A DNA stretch of 64,000 nt from the NCBI GenBank assembly GCA_023139045.1, contig JAGLOJ010000082.1, positions 25,868 to 89,867 on the forward strand, written 5' to 3'. Shown in pieces: positions 1 through 13,260 of the stretch (its first letter is position 1; every line of letters starts with the position of its first letter). Origin of the DNA: Candidatus Sabulitectum sp. Its GTDB lineage: Bacteria; Fermentibacterota; Fermentibacteria; Fermentibacterales; JCC-6. A model generated the notes under the pieces. It saw only the letters and a list, made by a program, of their open reading frames with translations. It ran no database searches and had not been told where the DNA came from. Position numbers and translations under genes: made by a program.

Positions 1-1
1 C

Positions 2-952
2 ACTTCCGAGGGAAGTCTTCTGGGGTCTGTCAGAGAGAAGAAATACTCCGGCAGCCTTCTCAGCTCAACAACAGTGGATCTTGAAAGTCTTGCTTTGCAG
101 GCTGTTGTTCTCGTCGTTCAGCGAAGTCTCAATGAAATATTTCCTTATGAGTTTACATTTACAGTTACTGACGGTCCGGTATTCAGCTTCCCCATGGGTA
201 CAGACAATGGCATAGATAAAGGGATGGTGTTCTCAGTTGTTGCCTTGTCACAGGGTGTTCCACGTTCTTCAGAGGAGTATCGCCAGTTGAGCAGCCATGG
301 CATCCTTCAGATTACAAGTTCCAGCGAGAATTCCGGTGAAGGCAGGCTGATTGCCGGCAATCTGGTAGAGGGTGCCAGGGTAACGGCAGTGGAAAATTCC
401 ACTCCGGGTCTTCTTTCTCTTTCATATGCGGTGCTGCCTACCGAGGTAGTTCCAGGTGATAACCTCAGCGGTGAAGAGGCCGAAACCTCCAGGCTTGTCA
501 ACCAGGCTGAGTTCACCGGGGGAACATGCAAGTGGGGATTCTCTCTCTCCGGTACTCTTTTCTCGGGAATAATGCCAAGAATGTCATCCATTGGCATCAG
601 AGGCGAAATGGGAACAAGGCTTCCTCTTTCATCACCTTCTCTTGCGTTGAGGGCAGGCATCGGGTTTGAAGCCTGCTACCTCACCCAGAACACAAGAGCA
701 GACTCTATTTCGGCGTCAGCCAACACTGCCACTATTGCAGGAACGGCAAGTGTAAATCTTGAGTGGCTGTTCAGCAGCAGATTCGGCATTCATGCCGGCT
801 GCGTGGGCAGATTGGGATCATCGGCAGACAGTTGGAATGTAACTGACTGGCGAGGTTACACCAGAGATGCTCTTCCCGGAGAGCTCTACTATGCAGAGAT
901 CAAACAGTCAACTGTCAGCTTCTCTGCCGGACTCACGTACATGATTTATTAA
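2..952 (+). CDS. Putative outer-membrane protein, 5'-truncated by window edge
   Basis: The reading frame is open from base 2 with no stop before the GTG at 74, so the gene very probably starts upstream of the window and GTG 74 is not the real start. The visible part has two halves. The first contains a compact glycine-rich stretch (around GIDKGMVFSVV, then GRLIAGNLVEGARVTAVE) that resembles the C-terminal domains of CsgG/FlgT-like envelope proteins; this is only a family impression. The second half, from about codon 170, alternates polar and hydrophobic residues and ends in an aromatic residue (MIY), as in small outer-membrane beta-barrels. Function is unknown. It converges with the next gene, with a hairpin between them. 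Confidence 0.6.
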   Translation, partial: TSEGSLLGSVREKKYSGSLLSSTTVDLESLALQAVVLVVQRSLNEIFPYEFTFTVTDGPVFSFPMGTDNGIDKGMVFSVVALSQGVPRSSEEYRQLSSHGILQITSSSENSGEGRLIAGNLVEGARVTAVENSTPGLLSLSYAVLPTEVVPGDNLSGEEAETSRLVNQAEFTGGTCKWGFSLSGTLFSGIMPRMSSIGIRGEMGTRLPLSSPSLALRAGIGFEACYLTQNTRADSISASANTATIAGTASVNLEWLFSSRFGIHAGCVGRLGSSADSWNVTDWRGYTRDALPGELYYAEIKQSTVSFSAGLTYMIY

Positions 953-998
953 ATCAGGATTGCAACTCTACAGAGCAGAGACTCCGATTTTGAGAGAG

Positions 999-1024
999 CA
1001 GCCCCCGCCTTTCGGCAGGGGCTG
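999..1024. terminator. Hairpin terminator, copy 1 of a repeated element
   Basis: The arms CAGCCCC and GGGGCTG close over an inner GCC/GGC stem. It lies between converging genes and can serve both. There is no good T-run on either side here. The same sequence, with the following GTATGTT, recurs at 6698-6731. Confidence 0.6.
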
Positions 1025-1069
1025 GTATGTTATACCTGTGATTATTCAGTGATTGCTGCTTTTTTGCGG

Positions 1070-4000
1070 TTACCTCACAATCACCTTTGCAGTAAAGGTT
1101 GCAGTGTCATCGGACTCTACCATAATCAGGTAGACTCCTGTGGGAACAGTGTTCCCTGAAGAAGAACATCTGTTCCACAGAATTTCACCAGTGGAGGATG
1201 TGCTGCGCCAGATGTTTCTTCCCGAGAGATCGAATACACTCACAGAGATGGGTGAACCGGATTCAACGGCAGCAATCCGATAGCCGCCTGAAGTACTTCT
1301 TTGAATCTCAATCAAAGCTGAGTTTCCTTCAGGTGAAGAGCCAAACACTTCAATCTCGGTTGCTCCGGCAACATTGTAAACACGAACATACCTTGCCCTG
1401 CCGGAGTTAACGGTGCAGAAACTTCTTCCATCAACTGCAAGCTCATAGCGGGGAGAGGCGGCAAGCGGCAGATCAGCCCCTGTTACTACGAGATCGTCAA
1501 CCTGGAATACATCACCCAGATCAATCTCAACACAGTTAGAAGAACCGGATGGGATGTAAACTGCGTCATACTCTCCATCGGTAAGTATTCTGCAGTTGTT
1601 TCTCTGCCCCGACTCAATAAGGGGGGGCGAACTTGTACCTGATGCGATTACAGCATGTGAACGCGAGTTCGGTACCGCAGCGGAATGCATAATCTCACTC
1701 ACCGGACATCCCCTCGCGATGTTGTCGGATGCAAGTAATTGAAGTTTAATCCAGTCAGTTAACTCCGATTCGTTCACCCCGTCCCACGCACTTATCCGGT
1801 AAGCGACAACAGGGAAGAGGGATATCAGCTGAATAACATCGGTGTAGTTCCCAACTCCGGCACTGACGGTGCCAACCAGCTCAACGGGGCGGGGTGGTAT
1901 CATGCGGTAGATTCTGTAGCTGATAACATCAGCCGGTGGGATTGGACTTGGAGTGTAGGAAGGATCGTTTACAGATAGAGTCCACTCCAGGTCAACAGTG
2001 AAAAAAGAACCAGCCAGTTCACCAGAACCTACAAAATCAGTGGGATATGCCGGTGCAATTGTATCTGTCGGGAAGTACCCGGTGTTCATCGCATCATGCT
2101 GAAACTGCGGCCATGGGAGGTAGGTGAATGCAGAGTTGTCGGCCATTTCGTAACAGTGAATAACACTGTTGTTCTGTTCGCCGAAGAGAATCTCAAGTCT
2201 GCCATCCCCGTCAATATCTCCCAGTGCAGGTTGTCCCGAAAGGGCATTGACAGTGGATACCGTAACCGGGAAACCACTTGCATGACTACCGTCATGGTTG
2301 ATTACATGCAGTTTGCCGTCTTTGCCTGCAATTATCAGTTCAAGCATACCATCCAAATCAATGTCACCTATACTGATGCCATCGTCAGTCCATGTACCCA
2401 GATTAACCGGGAAACCACTGAGGCTGTTACCTGTGGGCCCATCCCAGCAGTAGAGCATTCCTCCCTGACTGGAAACAACGATGTCATTGAACCCGTCTTG
2501 ATTAATATCAGCTATTGAGGCACCTGCATGGACACCTCCGCTTATAGCTTTGGGGTACTGAATGATTCCAGTGGAACCGTCCAGCACCTTGATTGAGTTA
2601 CTTCCCTGAGTAGCTCCCACAACGATTTCCATAGCTGCATCCGTGTCAAGATTTCCTGCAACCAGGGCACCGAAGATTACCGTTCCATCCAAGTCAGTAC
2701 TCCATTGCGGTTCTCCATCAGAGGCATTTAAGCAGTATAGCGTGCAAAAACTATCTGTTTGGTATTTGTGCCAGTTAGTCACAGCCAGAACTTCAAGGTC
2801 GCCTATACCGTCTGCATCGCATAGAGTTGCGGTTGCGGAAACAGATTCATCATTACCCCAGTTAGTTGACCAGAAACTGTCGCCATTATTATACCTGCCA
2901 AAGAAAGTCAGTGGAAAAGGAATAAATGGATCAAGAAGTGTCTCGCGCCCCATAACAAATTCGTTGTTGCCATCTCCATTAAAGTCTCCAGCTACAGGAG
3001 AGCTTAGTGCGAAAAATCCCGCATATTCTCCTGGGAAGATTGCTGACCATGGACTGATATCAGAGCCTGTGTATGTAAATCCGTTGCATCCGGTAGGATT
3101 TACAGCGATTATCTCAGGATTAGAGGATTCATTGCCTGTGAGATTGACTACAGCGGGAGATGCCCAAACCACTGGATCACCTGCACTCCAATTCCCGGAA
3201 ACAGGCCATCCAGACATTGAGCTGCCGTCATCATCAAGCACATCAACCCATCCGTCTGCACTTTGAATGATAACATCAAGATCACCATCAAGATCAATAT
3301 CAGCCAACTTGGGTGACCCCAATACCTGATCGTGAACTGGAGCAGACCATTCGAGTTCAGTTTCAAAATTGAGACTGAGGTTATGATGAGTGTCATGGGA
3401 AGGCCCCGGTACAGTTCCTGCGCCTTCTGGATCCATAAGATCCAACCCATCAGTATCGGATGCACTAACAGAAAGAATATAGGAGCCATCAACTTCAACT
3501 GCTGGTAAGGTAACTTCTCCGATCCAGGTATCATTTGGAACAACAGAACTGCTCCATTCACCATTACCTACAGAGAGAGGGCCGAGAATTGCTGAGATTG
3601 AGCTCGTTGTCATTGATTCCGAGAATGATAGAATTACCTGCAATTCTGCTCCGGCATCAACCTGTTCATTGACAGTAGTATCGAGATCCGCAGAAAGATC
3701 GTTGGGTATCCACTCGGCGTGGTAGAAAATCTGATCAGTAACGGCATCCAATATGGCTACTTTGCGGAGGGCGGGGGAGAAGTTGTGGAGTTCGCAGGGG
3801 ATACTGACGTCAAAGGTAACTTCTGGGTTGGGAGGAAGATCGTTTACATGGGCATAGCAGGTAACATCAATACTGTATGAACCGTCCGGGTACTCGGCAA
3901 GAACAGGATTGATAGTTGTTTCATTGAGATATGCATAGTTTTTGTTGGTTCGCCAGGAGTTTTCTTCAATGTTGTCGATTCCAAGGTTTTCCCAGCCTTG

Positions 4001-4975
4001 TGCATCTCCGCAGTTGGTGAGGCACATTAAGGGAGCTCTATTCCCCCCAAACATATCCCACATTCGATGTCTAAAGTAGAACATTCCAGCTTCTTCATCA
4101 TCATAACTAAGCGTGCAATCAAAATTGACTACATAATTCTGTGAGAGAATATTCGGTCCCGATACCTCATCTCTTACTAATTCCCAAAAAACTCGTTCAG
4201 GATTACAGTTGGTAGAATCTTCTGGAACAGAACCCATGCCAACTCCCTGAAGAGTAACTCCAAAGAAAAGATCGACATTTCCGTCAATGAAATTACTTGG
4301 TTTACTAAGTGCTTCAACTTCAGAAATACTCCATCCATCCCAGTTGCTGGAGAGGTTTTCCGGTAGAATGAGGAACTTGTATGCCGTAGGATATTCCTCA
4401 GGATTGAACTGCCAGTAATCAGAACCTTCCGGTTCTTCGACTTCTCCCGATGGAACTGAGCCAAAATAATCCAAGGGATTAGCCAGACCAATACCAATAT
4501 CCCAAACTTCTCCCCAGGCAAAATGAAGGTGATTCGGTCCAATTAAGTCGGGATCCATTACTTGTATTAAATCACCTTTGCTTATTTCCTCACCGAGATA
4601 CCAGACTTTGCCGTCGGGATTGGCTTGATCAAGGGATTCAAGATGACCGTATATCCATCCATTGTCAGAAGACATTGTTGGGGCTATTACAATATCCCAA
4701 CCATCACTTGTTGGTATTTTGCGTCTTACGAAACCATCTTCCACACATCTGACATAATCACCGTTAACAGCTTCTGTGTTTTCGTCAATGTCAATTCCCC
4801 TGTGGTAGTCTCCCCATCCATTTGTAAACTCACCATAACTGGACATAAGAGTTTTTGCTTGTTTCATAGCTGTTGTATCACTGCCTACAGGCCATGGGAT
4901 CATTGAAGGAGAATTTGCTTGAGACAGGGAGGCAGAAAGAAGTAGAAGCACAATGAGTATTGAAAAATATTTCAT
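1070..4975 (-). CDS. Secreted M23-type peptidase with FG-GAP repeats and a C-terminal sorting domain
   Basis: A 1301-residue exported protein. Residues 1-20 form a signal peptide. Residues about 50-160 form a LytM/M23 metallopeptidase-like domain with the zinc-ligand pattern intact: H58 and D62 (HRGIDI) and the HxH motif H149-L-H151. M23 enzymes cut peptidoglycan cross-bridges or elastin-like substrates; which applies here cannot be seen. Residues about 550-960 carry repeated FG-GAP/VCBS-type motifs (DIDLDGDLDVI, DFNGDGNNEF, DINQDGFNDIV, DIDGDGRLEI), which form a calcium-binding beta-propeller. A fibronectin-like stretch follows. The last ~70 residues (FDLSGRNIW ... VPTGVYLIMV ... KVIVR) match a type A sorting domain of type IX secretion, so the SprA homologue in this window could export it. 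ATG start; AGGAAG lies upstream. It follows the 4978-6402 gene by 2 bases. Confidence 0.85.
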   Translation of the reverse strand: MKYFSILIVLLLLSASLSQANSPSMIPWPVGSDTTAMKQAKTLMSSYGEFTNGWGDYHRGIDIDENTEAVNGDYVRCVEDGFVRRKIPTSDGWDIVIAPTMSSDNGWIYGHLESLDQANPDGKVWYLGEEISKGDLIQVMDPDLIGPNHLHFAWGEVWDIGIGLANPLDYFGSVPSGEVEEPEGSDYWQFNPEEYPTAYKFLILPENLSSNWDGWSISEVEALSKPSNFIDGNVDLFFGVTLQGVGMGSVPEDSTNCNPERVFWELVRDEVSGPNILSQNYVVNFDCTLSYDDEEAGMFYFRHRMWDMFGGNRAPLMCLTNCGDAQGWENLGIDNIEENSWRTNKNYAYLNETTINPVLAEYPDGSYSIDVTCYAHVNDLPPNPEVTFDVSIPCELHNFSPALRKVAILDAVTDQIFYHAEWIPNDLSADLDTTVNEQVDAGAELQVILSFSESMTTSSISAILGPLSVGNGEWSSSVVPNDTWIGEVTLPAVEVDGSYILSVSASDTDGLDLMDPEGAGTVPGPSHDTHHNLSLNFETELEWSAPVHDQVLGSPKLADIDLDGDLDVIIQSADGWVDVLDDDGSSMSGWPVSGNWSAGDPVVWASPAVVNLTGNESSNPEIIAVNPTGCNGFTYTGSDISPWSAIFPGEYAGFFALSSPVAGDFNGDGNNEFVMGRETLLDPFIPFPLTFFGRYNNGDSFWSTNWGNDESVSATATLCDADGIGDLEVLAVTNWHKYQTDSFCTLYCLNASDGEPQWSTDLDGTVIFGALVAGNLDTDAAMEIVVGATQGSNSIKVLDGSTGIIQYPKAISGGVHAGASIADINQDGFNDIVVSSQGGMLYCWDGPTGNSLSGFPVNLGTWTDDGISIGDIDLDGMLELIIAGKDGKLHVINHDGSHASGFPVTVSTVNALSGQPALGDIDGDGRLEILFGEQNNSVIHCYEMADNSAFTYLPWPQFQHDAMNTGYFPTDTIAPAYPTDFVGSGELAGSFFTVDLEWTLSVNDPSYTPSPIPPADVISYRIYRMIPPRPVELVGTVSAGVGNYTDVIQLISLFPVVAYRISAWDGVNESELTDWIKLQLLASDNIARGCPVSEIMHSAAVPNSRSHAVIASGTSSPPLIESGQRNNCRILTDGEYDAVYIPSGSSNCVEIDLGDVFQVDDLVVTGADLPLAASPRYELAVDGRSFCTVNSGRARYVRVYNVAGATEIEVFGSSPEGNSALIEIQRSTSGGYRIAAVESGSPISVSVFDLSGRNIWRSTSSTGEILWNRCSSSGNTVPTGVYLIMVESDDTATFTAKVIVR

Positions 4976-4977
4976 GA

Positions 4978-6402
4978 CTATCTTCTTCCTGCAATGCTCA
5001 TTACTATAAATGAATTGCTCTTAATGCATCCTCCAACACCATACGAATTGGGACTGACAAGGATGAAACTTCCATTTGGTGAGACTTCTGCTGAAATGAG
5101 TCCGGTTACTCTTTCTTGACTTATTGTTTCAGAGAAGATTTCAGAATCACTGACATATACTCTTAATTCCAAATAGGATTCAGAGTCTCTCATTTCCCTT
5201 AATGTAGCAAGAGCGGTCACTATTCTTGAATTTGAACAGGAGACGAGTGTCTTGTCATTTGTACTTTCTCTTCTAGCCGTTTCTGGGTATACATATTCTG
5301 AACCACTATTCAAGTTTATTACTCTAGCTTTCGTCAATCCCCCTACACAAAAGAAGTTGCCATCAGGGCTGAAGGAGCAGTGTAATGTAGTCACATCCGT
5401 CCCAGTGTGTTCTGTTAGTAGAGTATTTTCACCTTCATAGCAGTTTACGACAGCACTGTAAGCCCCAGGGGCAAGTACCATGCAGGAGGCATATTGTCCG
5501 TCAGATGAGATTGGTGGTTTTCTCATGTATTCAAAATATCCGTCAAAAGGAATTCTTCTTAGAAATTGTCCATTTCTATCCATGATTTCTACAAAACTTG
5601 TGCCTGTGGATGGAGCCCCTTGCTTAAAAAATGCAAGTACATTTCCATCTGCACTAATCGTGCCACTATAAGCACCTATATCCTCAAAGGGAATTTCAAT
5701 GAAAGAGCCGTCAGGATATAAAAGACGTGCATAGTATTGATAATCAGACCTTCCAAATTCACCATTTAGTCCAGAAACATAGACACCAATGCTGGCATCC
5801 CTGGAAAGCGACATGCCGTTTTCCGCGATAGCAATGTTGCCGATTCTGCATCCATACGGGTTCATTATGTAGCCAGAATCGGTGAAACCAAAATCTGTTG
5901 ATAGAACAGGTCGGGCAACATCTTCAGGCGCATAAACTCCCTCTGGATCAACTATGAGATGCTCTCGCCAGTAGTACTCCCCCGGAAATATCTCATCAGC
6001 ATTGATGTGAAGAGGACTTCCTGCAGGGTTGAAGAAAGTATGAGTATTTTGAGCGATTGCCGCTCTGACTCTTCTGTCCAGCCAGTAGCGGTCTTCCCAG
6101 GGAATGGTTTCATCTTTGAGTGTTTCCTCAAGCCATGCCATGGGGTAAGCACCAGCTATAGAAGCTTCAAGTTCTTCGATTGTTACTGCTCTGAAGAGTT
6201 CTGTTACTTCAAAATCTTCATATTCGGTGAGGGGTGTTGTTGGAACACCTGAATCGGGGATGTATTTTTCTTCCCAGGCCTGTTCAGCAATAGAGTGCAT
6301 TCTGTCAATAAGCCCTGCACTGTATGCAGAGGATGCAAGCAGGAGCAGGATACCTGCCTGAAGTGTTCTGATACTTACTTTTTCCTTGACTCGGTTTCGC
6401 AT
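4978..6402 (-). CDS. Exported beta-propeller-like protein of unknown function
   Basis: A 474-residue protein if translation starts at the ATG at 6402, which has GGGAGG at ideal spacing; an in-frame ATG at 6453 has no such site. After a basic N-terminus there is a hydrophobic signal (LLLLASSAYSAG). An N-terminal region of ~120 residues with charged helices is followed by repeated short strands of the kind 'SADGNVLAFF', 'SSDGQYASCMV', 'SPDGNFFCVG', 'SPNGSFILVS'. This is the WD40/TolB-like propeller pattern, with four recognisable blades. There is no C-terminal sorting domain. It is the promoter-proximal member of a two-gene unit with the M23/FG-GAP gene, which begins 2 bases after its stop, so the two products probably act together at the cell surface. 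Confidence 0.7.
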   Translation of the reverse strand: MRNRVKEKVSIRTLQAGILLLLASSAYSAGLIDRMHSIAEQAWEEKYIPDSGVPTTPLTEYEDFEVTELFRAVTIEELEASIAGAYPMAWLEETLKDETIPWEDRYWLDRRVRAAIAQNTHTFFNPAGSPLHINADEIFPGEYYWREHLIVDPEGVYAPEDVARPVLSTDFGFTDSGYIMNPYGCRIGNIAIAENGMSLSRDASIGVYVSGLNGEFGRSDYQYYARLLYPDGSFIEIPFEDIGAYSGTISADGNVLAFFKQGAPSTGTSFVEIMDRNGQFLRRIPFDGYFEYMRKPPISSDGQYASCMVLAPGAYSAVVNCYEGENTLLTEHTGTDVTTLHCSFSPDGNFFCVGGLTKARVINLNSGSEYVYPETARRESTNDKTLVSCSNSRIVTALATLREMRDSESYLELRVYVSDSEIFSETISQERVTGLISAEVSPNGSFILVSPNSYGVGGCIKSNSFIVMSIAGRR

Positions 6403-6769
6403 TCCATTCCTCCCTTTGTTATGCTGTCGGGAAAACTCGCTCCAGAATATCAACCTGATATCAGATCACTTCCAGTCACAGAAACTCTTTCATTTTGCTC
6501 CTTTCCTGTAGTATTGCCCTTTAACTGAGATAAGACCAGTGCGGTTTGGCGAGTTGTTGTGATTTTACCGTGAGCATCAGCGAGTATAGGGGGGGGGCAA
6601 TGGAAAATGTCAACAGCAATTCAATCAGTCTCGTTCTGCTGAAGTTCATTTTCTTCGATTTCAAATGATAGGCAGTCTTGATACGGGGTTAAAGCAACCA
6701 GCCCCCGCCTTTCGGCAGGGGCTGGTATGTTTTTTTGTGATACTGCTTTATGCTTCTGTAACGACAGGA
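6403..6769. other. Intergenic region without a supported gene
   Basis: This stretch between two minus-strand genes holds a run of nine G (6589-6597), the second copy of the repeated hairpin (6698-6725) and presumably the promoter of the 4978-6402 gene. I see no convincing -35/-10 pair and no RNA gene. Confidence 0.5.
6698..6725. terminator. Hairpin terminator, copy 2 of a repeated element
   Basis: The arms CCAGCCCC and GGGGCTGG have the same inner stem and loop as the copy at 999-1024. It is followed on the plus strand by GTATG and a T-run. It lies just past the end of the minus-strand membrane protein gene at 6770. The identical core extends over about 31 bases in both places. Confidence 0.65.
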
Positions 6770-7468
6770 TTATTCTTCGATATGCTTCCAGGGTCCGTTT
6801 GCCATTCCGCGTTCCCAGATGATTTCCATGATAGACCAGGTTGAAACTGCAAATATCAAACCTGCTATCATTCCCGCGAATTTGGTTCCTATCAGGGCTC
6901 CGGCTACGATTGCACCACCTGAAATTGCCGCCATGACCAGCAGGAGAAGTGTTGAAGCAAAGGAAGTTGCACCCCATTTGTGGATGAAGCGGATCCTTGT
7001 CAGGTGAGTTCCCCAGGCCAGGAGCGGATATCCGATAAAGCCCAGAATAGGAATTGGAATACCGGGTATCAGGAAGACCATTATCAGCCAGGCGACAGTA
7101 GTGAGCAGATAAATCCAGACTGCGTTTCTGGCATGAGATCTATACCAGCCCAGATGCTCTGCTATCTCTCCCAGCGATGTCCAGATGAACACTCCGCCAA
7201 CTACTCCCAGGAATAATTTGTGAGTAAGCTCTTTAAGGAAAAAGGCGACGGCCAGAGATCCTGCAGCCAGCGCGGCCAGGACGATAAAAGAGATCAGGGG
7301 AAAACTGCTGAAGCGCTCTTTGCAGCTGGTAAAGAACCTCGCTCCAAGGAACTGGATCAAAAGAAATACCGCCACTGCGTAAAAAGAAAACAACAATGCT
7401 GATGTAGCATTTGGTTCCTGTACCGGCTGGGCGTTGACTGCCAGTGCCAGTATGTTAAATAATTCCAT
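6770..7468 (-). CDS. Integral membrane protein of unknown function
   Basis: 232 residues with about six hydrophobic segments: residues 23-43, 58-78, 85-100, 118-150 (with a kinked proline-rich stretch LIPGIPIPILGFIGYP), 168-190 and 195-215. It lacks a cleavable signal, and the N-terminus (MELFNILALAVNAQP) may lie outside. No catalytic motif or transporter signature is recognisable. It is transcribed alone on the minus strand, divergent from the 7542 lipoprotein gene, and ends at the repeated hairpin. I do not recognise the family. Confidence 0.6.
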   Translation of the reverse strand: MELFNILALAVNAQPVQEPNATSALLFSFYAVAVFLLIQFLGARFFTSCKERFSSFPLISFIVLAALAAGSLAVAFFLKELTHKLFLGVVGGVFIWTSLGEIAEHLGWYRSHARNAVWIYLLTTVAWLIMVFLIPGIPIPILGFIGYPLLAWGTHLTRIRFIHKWGATSFASTLLLLVMAAISGGAIVAGALIGTKFAGMIAGLIFAVSTWSIMEIIWERGMANGPWKHIEE

Positions 7469-7541
7469 TAATGCCGCCTTTCCAGATGTCGGAAACTAAG
7501 TAAATTTTGACGGTAGTCAACCCTGTGGGAATGAGGGTACA

Positions 7542-11524
<3,983 letters not shown>

Positions 11525-11627
11525 GTGCCTCAGAACGCTTGACATGGAGTATTGTCTCTCGTGGAAAATGGAAAATGCAGCGGGAGACAGCCCAGGCTGT
11601 TGAGAATACCTGTTTGCGTGATTCGTC

Positions 11628-13190
11628 TTACTCCATTTCCTGCTGAAGCGCTTGTGTGTGCAGGATGATCCGATCCTCTAAGTTATAGGACAGTGAGATC
11701 TTGAGAGCTTCCATTCTTGCATGTACTGAAATACTCGATCCAGGCGGTGAAGCCTCTGCTGCCTGCTCAAAAAGAGTGAGTGCAAGAATGCAATTACCCA
11801 TGTTGTATGCCTTTGCTGCTCTGCTGTAAAGATAGCTTCCCTCAGTAACTTCAGGTATCGGCCAGATCATTCCGGGTACCATAAGAATGATTGCCGTAAG
11901 AATTGCAGCAAGCGCCATTTTCCAGTCAGTGGTTTTCAGCCTTTGGAATAGGAAACTCAATCCGGAAGATGAAATTGCAAGAGTGACGGATACAGCTGGA
12001 AGCCAGTACCTCTCTGAATGCACAAAGCCAAGAGAAGCTGCCAGAGCGACAAGAACAGGTAGCGCAAGAATTCTGTTTCTTCTGCTGAAAACAAGAAATG
12101 GAATCACTCCGGCTGCAATAAATGCTACGAGAATATACCTTGGAAGGAGCAGATGTTTTAAAGATTTATCGTTTTTAATGTCTCTTGTCAGATCAAAGTA
12201 TGTATCATAGGGCCTGTATCCAAAGAATCCTCCCAATTTTACTCCCAGCAGTTTGAATTCCCCCGCAGGGTTGCTCAATATCCAGCTTGTTGCTTTTTGC
12301 ATCCAGAAAGTATTTGCTTCCGAAGGGGTTTTTGCTCCGTTTTCGGCGGCAACTCTTGCTGCCACCTGGTGGATATCTTCTGCCGGGTTTTCGATAAGGT
12401 CATATTCAGCTATTGGAGGTCCGTAACCGGAAGCTCCATCAGAATGTCCCAGAACCAGATTCAGACCTGTTGATGATGCGAATGGGGTGAATTCACCCCC
12501 CTGTGATGAGTGGTATATACACAGAATAAAGAGTGGAAGAAGAAGACCTGACAACATGAATGCAGAAGAAGTGTACTGTTTCCTTTTGATTGACCCGATA
12601 AGAGAGAAGAGCCCCAGAAGAATGAAGGGGGGACGAAGTCCTGTGATCAGACCCGACACAAAACCCCGGGCAAAGGAATTTGTTTTTGAATCCTTCCGGT
12701 TCATTTCCTGAAGGGCCCAGGCAGGTATCAGAAGTGACAGAAGAGCCAGAGGTAGAAGAGTCATTTCATAGAAAGCTGCCGGGGCATAGAACAGCCATGT
12801 GACAGCACCGATGCAGGCAAGAAATTTAGAAGCTTCAGATCTGAGCGAGATTGCGTAAACAAAGAATGCAGAAGTAATGCCCATTGCTGTTTGCAGAATG
12901 AATACAAGAGTGTTGCTGATACCGAGAGCATAGAGAGGAGCCAGCAGCAGAATATAGAGCGGACTTGCATAGGAAAATGCATTATCTGTAGCGGCTCCGC
13001 TGAAGAGGGATCTGGCGCACTGCTCAAATCTGGCAGCCGCAAGGGTTGGAAAGTAAGTAAGTGCAGTTTCAGAAGATGAAGAAATGAAGGAAACAAGATG
13101 AGGAATTCTGGTAACCAAACCTGCTGTCAGGATAATACTCAGCCATAGAATATTACTGCTGATGAAAGCTCCGGATAACCGTTTCTCCAT
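11628..13190 (-). CDS. GT-C type membrane protein (glycosyltransferase 39-like)
   Basis: 520 residues from the ATG at 13190. A longer in-frame start at 13235 lies inside the serC terminator hairpin and is unlikely. There are ten or more hydrophobic segments. The first luminal loop after the first helix has the layout of ArnT/PMT-like glycosyltransferases (RIPHLVSF...TYFPTLAAARFEQ, then SYASPLYILLLAPLYAL), a family that transfers sugars from polyprenyl carriers; a clear catalytic Asp-Glu pair is not evident. The last ~65 residues are soluble and look like a single TPR-type helical pair (AYNMGNCILALTLFEQAAEASPPG). It follows serC in the same direction, but a strong terminator separates them. 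Substrate unknown. Confidence 0.65.
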   Translation of the reverse strand: MEKRLSGAFISSNILWLSIILTAGLVTRIPHLVSFISSSSETALTYFPTLAAARFEQCARSLFSGAATDNAFSYASPLYILLLAPLYALGISNTLVFILQTAMGITSAFFVYAISLRSEASKFLACIGAVTWLFYAPAAFYEMTLLPLALLSLLIPAWALQEMNRKDSKTNSFARGFVSGLITGLRPPFILLGLFSLIGSIKRKQYTSSAFMLSGLLLPLFILCIYHSSQGGEFTPFASSTGLNLVLGHSDGASGYGPPIAEYDLIENPAEDIHQVAARVAAENGAKTPSEANTFWMQKATSWILSNPAGEFKLLGVKLGGFFGYRPYDTYFDLTRDIKNDKSLKHLLLPRYILVAFIAAGVIPFLVFSRRNRILALPVLVALAASLGFVHSERYWLPAVSVTLAISSSGLSFLFQRLKTTDWKMALAAILTAIILMVPGMIWPIPEVTEGSYLYSRAAKAYNMGNCILALTLFEQAAEASPPGSSISVHARMEALKISLSYNLEDRIILHTQALQQEME

Positions 13191-13220
13191 TTTCTCAATT
13201 CTTTTCTCTCGGAATACAAA

Positions 13221-13250
13221 ACAGCGCCGCATCAAGTGATACGGCGCTGT
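13221..13250 (-). terminator. Rho-independent terminator after serC
   Basis: Perfect nine-base arms ACAGCGCCG/CGGCGCTGT with a 12-base loop. It is followed on the minus strand by TTTTG, 11 bases after the serC stop. Confidence 0.85.
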
Positions 13251-13260
13251 CCAGTCTCTC

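Noticed and set aside
6476-6493. Five-codon minus-strand mini-frame (MKEFL) with a strong ribosome site upstream of the propeller gene
   Set aside because: Possible leader peptide, but there is no attenuator structure or control codons to support it.
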